Source: Heterobilharzia americana (taxonomy: Eukaryota > Platyhelminthes > Trematoda > Strigeidida > Schistosomatidae). From it: a stretch of 64,000 nucleotides of DNA. The position numbers and the translations under genes are program-made. The DNA is taken from contig OX104127.1 in the NCBI GenBank assembly GCA_944470555.2, forward strand, positions 96,248,708 to 96,312,707. The letters are read 5' to 3'. The notes under the pieces are model-generated. The model saw nothing but the letters and a program-made list of their open reading frames with translations, searched no databases and was not told the DNA's origin. Numbering within the stretch: position 1 is the first letter of the stretch; each line of letters starts with the position of its first letter. Positions 57,057-64,000 of the stretch are shown here, in pieces.

Positions 57057-59860
57057 CTCTTTTTCAATACATACATTTTATAACAAGCAGTCTTCATTTT
57101 ATTTGCAAATCATAACTTGCTTTTATGCCAAATTTCGAAGGGATATCTAGTATGAATTCAAGTTCTGCCTACTTAACCAGATTTAAAGGAACTTCACAGA
57201 TGACTTTCGTGAGCAGGAAGCACATAACCTCATCGATATTTACAGTTGTATAAAATCGTCTCCTGAAAAGTGGAGCAGAATGTGCATCGGAGATTATCAT
57301 GCAATAATCGAAGTCATCTGGGAACACCGGCCTCAGTGGCTTGGATATTTATTGCGCATATCGTCCCCATGACTTCCCCGCCGTTTATTTTTTTCTAATC
57401 CTGTAACTAGGTAGAAGAATCTGAAGGGTTGTCAGTGTATGACCTGGCGCTTTGGCATAAAGCACAGTCGTATCGGGTTAGCATTTGCTGGATTTGAGTC
57501 CGAATGATTATGCAACTCAGTGGCATGGGAGGTTAATACATATAGCTTAGAATCGAAACCAGTGGTGGTAATGTTATTGCTTCCTCCTACATTCCGCTGC
57601 TAAAAATAACTGAGGGACCTATTTTGAAAATATATTACTGATCTGCCCCTCCAATCATTCACCTATCATTATTTTATTTTTAAGAATTCCCTGCGCTTTA
57701 TGTATTAGGAAGGTTATATGTTCTGCGTGGCGCATTTCCTGCTCCTCCTCCTCCTACTCATGTTAATAATACCTATCTTATCTTTGATATCCTATTCTGA
57801 GGATCGCGTTGCTTACGCGGAATTATGTTGCTTGTTTTTTATCAAGACTTTTTTAAATATAAGTCCAGTATTCCTAAAATCGGAGGAAGATTTTTATGAA
57901 CGTTTTATTGTGTAAGCCGCTGCTTGTTGATCAGAATATACCTTTTTCACTATTTTCAGAAAACTTAGTGCAACAAATTGTTGGATTTGAAGTTATACTT
58001 ACAGCCTTTTGTCTTGCTACATTCGCTTCCTGCTTCGGTTTAAGAGATACAACAGGTTCTGTAATAGGATCTGAATCTTTCACCTTCAAAGTCTTTCTTT
58101 TACATTCAAATTTAGTCCCACCCTCATTAATGCTATTTGATGCTGATCCTCGTACAACCGTTGAACTCGTTGAATCATTTTCTTTTACTGAACTTTATTC
58201 GTCAGATCTTATTAGCTGATTGAATTTTCGATTATTTCTTTGTTAAACATTCTGTAAATAATTCGATTCTTGATCTCTATGTAAAATGGTTAGGTGAGTT
58301 GATGGCCAATAATGAGTATATCAAGACGGTCATCAATGTTTTCAATACTATTACGACATTGTTTCACAACCAATGTGCATTTGTTAACTGATACCAGGTA
58401 ATGACTGAAGATGTAATGAAGACCTTGACAGTGGCAGTATTGTGTATTGTGTTCTTTGAGCTGGGTTGTTTAATCGTGAAGCCTTCATCCTCTTGCTAGA
58501 CGACATCATCAGCACTAACTTCAGTATGAAGTGAGCTGTCAATATCTCTCCATGAGTGATTTAGTGGCTCGCTCTGACGATGTAGTCTGTGATTGGTTGT
58601 TTCCTTCGATTGTTGTATTATTGATTGCATAGACTTTCCTGTTGGCTGTTCCTCTGCTTGACTTCTGACCTTTCTGTCGTTTATCATTTTTCTTATTGGT
58701 TGATGGATTGGGTCTATGTCTATACATCTGTTGATTGCTGACTGACCTGAATGCCAAGCTTCTAGGAATTCTCTGACATTCTTTGTGTTTCCTCTGTCCA
58801 AAGTTTCTACGTTGTCCAAGTTGAATTCATGTCCATAATTAACCATGTGCATTGAAATGAGTGAGGAAATGTCGTGGCGTTTAATAGCCAATTGGTGCTC
58901 ATGTGGACGAAGGCGAAGAGGGCGGCTACATTTATTGCAGTTGATTTTGTAAATGATATTCAGTTTGTCTTCTTTGCTTGTTGCATCCTTTGGTCTGCAT
59001 AATAGTGTTTGAAGGGGATTTGTTGATTTATGAGCCACACCGATTCCAAGTGGTCTCAGTAATCTTGTCGTGATTTCTGATATATTCTATATATGTATGG
59101 TAGGACGATGCGTTTGTTGATTTCTGTCGATGACTTTGTAGTTGATGATGTACGGGACAAGCATCTTCTGATCAATTTTCGTGGGTAGCCGTTCTTCTTT
59201 AGGGTGGATATCAAGTAATTTTCTTCGTTTCTCCGTGAAGCTGTTGTGCTGCAGTGTTTTCTCGCTCTTTCGAATAGAGTCTGCAAGCAACTGATTTTGT
59301 GTGCCGTTGGGTTGTTGCTATTGTAGTTGAGGATTTGATCAGTGTGTGTTGGCTTCCTGTACACTTGGGTTTCCAGCTTCCCCGTATTTGTCCTACTAAC
59401 TAGAACATCTAGGAATGGTAGTTTGTTGTTTGACTCTTTCTCCATTGTGAATTTGATGTCATTGAGAACGTTGTTGATCAAACTGTGGGTGTTTTCTATA
59501 TCATCTTATTCAATGATGACAAAAGTGTCGTCCACATAGCGATTCCAGAATTTTGGTTTGATCACAGGTAGGATGATGACTTCCAGTCTCTGCATCACTG
59601 CTTCTGCAATTAATCCGGATATCAGTGATCCCATTGGAGTTCCTTTCATCTGTTTGTATATCTTGCCGTTGAATTGGAAGTATGTTGTCAGACAGAGGTT
59701 GATGAGTTCCATCAGACTTGAACATTTGAGTTTTGTGCGTTCTGAAAGGTTTTTGTCTTCATTGAGCAGAAGGGACATAGTTTCTTTAGCCAATTGGGGT
59801 TCGATGGATGTGTATAGTGCTGTGACATCGAAGGATATCATTAACTCGTCATTTTCTATG
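57057..59860 (-). repeat. Right arm of the 2.8-kb inverted duplication
   Basis: Reverse complement of 42128-44929. Homology ends within GAAAAAGAG (57057-57065) at one side and at CATAGAAAA (59852-59860) at the other. Beyond 59860 the PLE continues here, whereas in the left arm it is cut. Confidence 0.93.
57997..58186 (-). other. Second copy of the possible host exon
   Basis: Inverted partner of 43794-43983, with the same open frame and the same GTAAGT donor. The longer + frame here (57896-58219) I take as its shadow. Confidence 0.3.
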
Positions 59861-61050
59861 TCAATGGTTTTGATATTTTCTAAGAATTCCGTTGGTGATT
59901 TGATGGAATGTCCGCTTGATTGGACGAGGTTTTTTACGAAATTTCTCTTGATATGTTGTATGTTGGAGTCTCCGGAATTGAAACCATTGGTCGTAGAGGG
60001 ATATCGGGTTTGTGTAGTTTTGGTCTGCCGTAGAATCGAGGAAGAATATATCCATTCGATTTCATTCTCCATTTGTCTTGTTTTGTTATTTCTTCTGCTT
60101 TGAAGAGTTTGTTCAAGGTTTTATTTATCTGGTTGTCGAACTTCTGGATAGGGTTGGTTTCAAGTGGTTGATATACATTTTCTTTTTTCAGTAATTCCTA
60201 TGATTTCCTGGTTTGGTCTCCTTTGTCCATAACTACTGTAATGCGTCCCTTGTCTGCTGAAAGTATAACTATGTCTTTCCTATTTTTCAGAATTTTTTTT
60301 TAATGTTTTCTGTTCTTGAGTGTTCATTTGAGCATGATGTCTCCTCTGCCTGGTTAGTGGTACGATTGTTTGCCGTATTTCTTGATGAGTGACCTCATTT
60401 AATCCTGATGCTTTAAGTGACGACTTTAATGCCACAAAGAATTCTGGTTTCTTGGCATCTCTTGTGTTGTAATTCAATCCTTTTTGAAGAAGTTCTTCCA
60501 TTTTTGTAAGTGGTTTTTTTGATTAGTTGGCAAGGCAGTCGTTTGTTTCGTCGGTTGAATGTACCTCTGAGATTTCGAGCAACTTTTTCCTGAGGACGCT
60601 TCTTCGTTGCTGTTTGTATCGTCTGCTTGATTTTTCAAATGCAGTTGTCAGCATTGTCATGTGTTGTGTCGTGAGTATGCTTTCTAGTTTTCTCTTTTGA
60701 TTGCTAATCACTGATTGGTATTTCCGAATCCGATGGTGTGCATCTGTGGTCATCAATTGTACTATTTGTCTTCCACTTTGTTCGGCTATTTTCCATCCCA
60801 TTGAACAGTCAATCGGTGGTCTATATCTGACACTCTTCGGCAGAGCATGCTGACGTAGGCACTCATGGAGAAAGAATAGTTGTTCTCTTGCAGAAGCTTG
60901 CCTTTTGGAGAAGTCTTCCCATCTTCGAACAACGTGAAGTGTGTCACAGTCGTATGATTTTGAAATAATGGAGAATATTTGTAGCTCAGGTAAATGGTCT
61001 TGGTGAGTGGTGTGGGTCGTCACATCTACATAAGTAGTGGTAGTCAATCT
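58443..61050 (-). mobile_element. Penelope-like element, longest copy, inactive
   Basis: In minus order: an N-terminal region (60523-61047), a KGLNYNTRD and EIRQTIVPLTRQRR block (60280-60501), KDIVILSADKGRITVVMDK across a shift (about 60200-60290), FYGRPKLHKPDIPLRPMVS (about 59990-60050), the RT motifs (59506-60072; ISFDVTALYTSI, GTPMGSLISGL, YVDDTFVIIE then the TAA stop shared with copy B), LPFLDVLVSR (59056-59481) and the C-terminal region (58496-59038). There are at least four frame changes. As in copy B, the catalytic YVDD is intact but the YxGxTG motif is missing. Confidence 0.9.
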
Positions 61051-61059
61051 TCGCTAGCA

Positions 61060-63100
61060 TAAACTATTAGGTGAATTCTAAAACAGCTGCGACAACAAAC
61101 CAAATCGAATGATTGAATCGATTTGTCAGTGGAATAACTTAATCAATATTGAAATATATCATTAAAATACGTAACAGTTTTGTGACAGTTATCAAGTTAC
61201 AAATTCAGTTTATTTGATGTGTGGCTACTAGGCAGTTTAGACCTATTTTATGTATTCGAAGACATTTTGTTGTGACATGAAACTTCCTATTACAATTCAG
61301 CTTCTATATAGGGTGTGATATACGCATTTTATAACGCTTCCCATTTATGATTTTACCTGTAAGCTGACAGCTTGTTTAGAACATCTTCGACGAGACTGTT
61401 CATACTGTAATGTTTGTATTCTCGACACATGTATAATTGAACTTCCTTATCGTTTTTGTGTTTTTTCGAACCGGTTTATCGAATGTATTTATGCCTTTTA
61501 TCAACGATTTATTTTTTATCAAGTTCAGAATACTTAAATAGGAAAGGGAGTTAATGGATTTGTAAGGAATTTCTGATAAATAGTCAAGGATGTGAATATA
61601 ATTGAGAAATAATATTTTTTATGAATTGTAGTGATATTTCTTCAACAATCGATGAAGGTCGGGATTATTAACGAGTTTTAATGCAGGATTTTGAATGAAG
61701 GAACTAATTTTATCAACTTGTATTTTCAGTATTTTCAGAACCTGGGGAATCACTTAACTTCTTGGCTGACATTTAAAGAGTTGAATTACTGTACTGCATA
61801 AGCATACTCGCGCAATCAGAATAACTTTAAACTAGACTGAGACCAGTCACTTCAAGTTACTAGCTTCATAAGGTTGTCGAGTTATTCAATATTTGATTTG
61901 ACCAGTGTAGTATGCATTTCCAGCAATCCTTCTTAATTCCCAATCAGAGTAATAAATTCTACTCACTCTTTTGATAGCGTTCTGCAAGTTAAGCAGAACA
62001 AGAGGATGAAGTGCCACAATTTAATGAGTAGATGATGAAATTAAAGTCTGATGACAAAGCAGTTAGTTATGAAAACTAAGAATTCACAAATAGGTTTGTG
62101 GTTAACAAGACCAGTTACTAAAAAGGAAGTGCCAGCTAATGGGTTTTAACTTTTTTCTTATGGTTTTCTTTACAACCAGCTAAAATAAAACATTTCAAAG
62201 GTCTAGATAGTACGAGATGATCATATATATACTAGTAAAGTAGTTTTTTGAAACTATCAAAACTTTTCATCTTCAACAATTTTAAGAGATAAAATTATTG
62301 AAGCGTATTTTCAGCCGCACATCTGTTTGTCTTAATATCTCGAAGAAGGTTCTTCAAGATTCAAGTGTTCTGACTGTGATGTGAAGTGTTTCACTTGAAT
62401 ACAGTGTTGTAATTTACTACCACGATGATGTTCTGTTCACCATGAATGTGTAGTGCACCATCCTGGTACCAAAATACTACCAGAGACAAAACAAGTAGGT
62501 TAGATTGAATTCAACAAATATTAACTAAATAAACTTCTAGCTTGACTCCGTATGTGCTAGGTGTTTTCTTGTTTTGATGAGTATGCATCCAAGCACACTT
62601 CGTTGCCATTTTATGCTACTTTTGTACTGGTTAGCATGTACGTCCTCAAAGCTCATAGCTCACCCAGAATTGCTAGAAAAATTGGATTAGCTTTCTGCCC
62701 AAAAATCACCTCCATCTTTATTCTATTTAAATACATTGCTATTTCAAACATGTTCATAAATAACAACCTTTTTGATTTGTGTTTCCTTGTCAGTACTCAA
62801 ACGTTAAGTACTGATTAAGTAGGTATTTGAGCACATCGAAGTTAGCAATGCTTCCTACAATAAGTAAGCAGGAGTATCATTCTCTAACTGTGTCTAGTAC
62901 TTTATTTATCCTTCCTTGAATCATCTGTCACGTTTTTATTTTTGGCACGAAAGTTTCGTTTTCGTTTTTACGTTGCGTTTACTCGTGGCTAATTTTGCAT
63001 TACAATCCCTTTTTGAATGATCTTTATGCCTCATTATTATCTCTTATCAACGGCTGAGAACAACAACTCCATACAGCAAATGGCCATAACTCTTCAGCTT
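61060..63100. other. No gene recognised
   Basis: About 2 kb of AT-rich intergenic DNA. The frame 62561-62818 has no recognisable motif. Confidence 0.5.
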
Positions 63101-63109
63101 CTTACTTTC

Positions 63110-64000
63110 TAGGCCGATAGACCATCTGCGTGATTCGCCCGCTTGGAATTTTAATTTACCTCGAGGCATATTCGCCAACAAGAAATGAATTCAAACTTAG
63201 TTACCGTGAGTTGACCCGAAAATATAATCTAAGATGTGTTAGACATCTTGAAGGACCATGTATACGATCGTTTCAAGGCCACCCTCATTAAATGCGCTGC
63301 ACTTGGTAACCAGCAGAAAGTGTAAGAACTGTTTCGGAGGGTGCATCTCAGTAATCCTAAGACCACGCAAATACTTCTTCAAATAAGCCAGCTGGTTTCA
63401 AACTTAAGAACTGATGGCGTTTTTCTGGCAACCGCGATTGCAGAGACTATCAAAGAAGATGCAGGCAATCCCTTAGCACACTTTCATAACTTCCCATGAT
63501 GGAGCTGGTAGAAGCAGCTGAAAGAGCAGTAGACGCCACCACGCCCAACACTAGCATTTTAGCTGGAATGTCTACTGACAATGATCCACGTAAAGACCCT
63601 CGCCCTTCCTCAACAAGTGAGCAATCGAGATTTGATGTTGTGGCTCACATCAATAAATGGTTCTAGGAGTTGTGGAGTATTAGGATGGAAATGTGATAAA
63701 TTTATTCTTCCCACAATCGCACACCTTGCTGTCGCAACAGACAGCAACGTCACTGGTAAATTGCTTCCCTGTTTCCTCTCCCATATCACAGACCGACATT
63801 CTGGAATACGCTTCCTGCTTGATACCTGGCAGAAGCTTTCGTCAGTCCACCCACAAGTGAAGAGCATCAGCACGAGTTGACTGTTCCTGCCATAAGACAC
63901 TCTGTTTCCAGTACTGTCATACAGAGGCCCTCTCTCACTTCGGTGGACTTCATGACGGACACTTCCAATCCCTACGCGTCAGATAGTCAATCATTTCTGG
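63110..64000 (+). mobile_element. Decayed Ty3/gypsy gag-protease relic, truncated by window end
   Basis: Gag-like phrases in + frames: DRFKATLIKCAALGNQQKV, ELFRRVHLSNPKTTQILLQI, and MMELVEAAERAVDATTPNTS (63260-63565), the pattern of trematode gypsy gag. At 63790-63835 comes HITDRHSGIRFLLDTWQKLS, the protease start with the catalytic DTG changed to DTW. Stops interrupt gag. pol would lie beyond the window. Confidence 0.72.

Noticed and set aside
57718..58219. Two + strand frames (65 and 107 codons, leucine-rich) in the right arm, also present at 43767-44268 minus
   Set aside because: No motif, and they lie opposite the better exon-like frame with a canonical donor. They appear twice only because the arms are duplicated.
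1..64000. CRISPR arrays, bacterial-type operons, rRNA genes or functional tRNA genes
   Set aside because: None seen. The repeats are dispersed retroelements, and the tRNA-like boxes belong to SINE-like repeats without a full cloverleaf.

Overview
This is a stretch of a metazoan genome, most probably a schistosome (blood fluke). The evidence is a spliced host gene with two tiny introns (37 and 34 nt) near its 5' end followed by multi-kilobase introns, an AT-rich background, and a dense load of trematode-type retroelements: RTE-clade LINEs, a CR1-like LINE, Penelope-like elements (PLEs), a Ty3/gypsy element with a trematode-type gag, and tRNA-derived SINE-like repeats. The species is inferred from these features and was not tested by a search.

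Only one host gene can be assembled with confidence: a protein disulfide-isomerase of the PDIA6/P5 type on the + strand, exons 1-10 between 12089 and 36905. The joined reading frame is 414 codons with GT-AG borders throughout. It has a short signal peptide, two thioredoxin domains, a C-terminal redox-inactive domain and a KVEL C-terminus. Its first active site reads CGHS instead of CGHC.

Layout. 645-6628: a dead Ty3/gypsy retrotransposon (- strand) with 240-bp LTRs and a 4-bp target duplication. 6633-11000: decayed non-LTR retrotransposon sequence, the best part being a CR1-like RT relic at 9420-10830. 12089-36905: PDIA6. Intron 4 holds a nearly intact, apparently full-length RTE element (13646-17590) between 11-bp direct repeats. 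Introns 5, 6, 7 and 9 hold 5'-truncated or decayed RTE pieces, SINE-like repeats and one decayed PLE. 36906-40800: AT-rich intergenic DNA with no gene seen. 41307-61050: a repeat-built region. A PLE fragment lies head-to-head with a second PLE copy. That second copy plus about 1.4 kb of flanking DNA is repeated in inverted orientation 12 kb away (arms 42128-44929 and 57057-59860). The right arm belongs to a PLE that continues to about 61050. The spacer between the arms contains PLE and RTE relics, a second, decayed RTE family copy (about 50940-54300) and a foldback structure with 475-bp arms (54828-56593). 61060-63100: no gene seen. 63110-64000: a decayed gypsy gag-protease relic that runs off the window.

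Nothing here looks like an operon or a multi-gene system. The points most worth following are the one-cysteine PDI active site, the large inverted duplication of a dead PLE, and the loss of the expected GIY-YIG second motif in the younger PLE copies.
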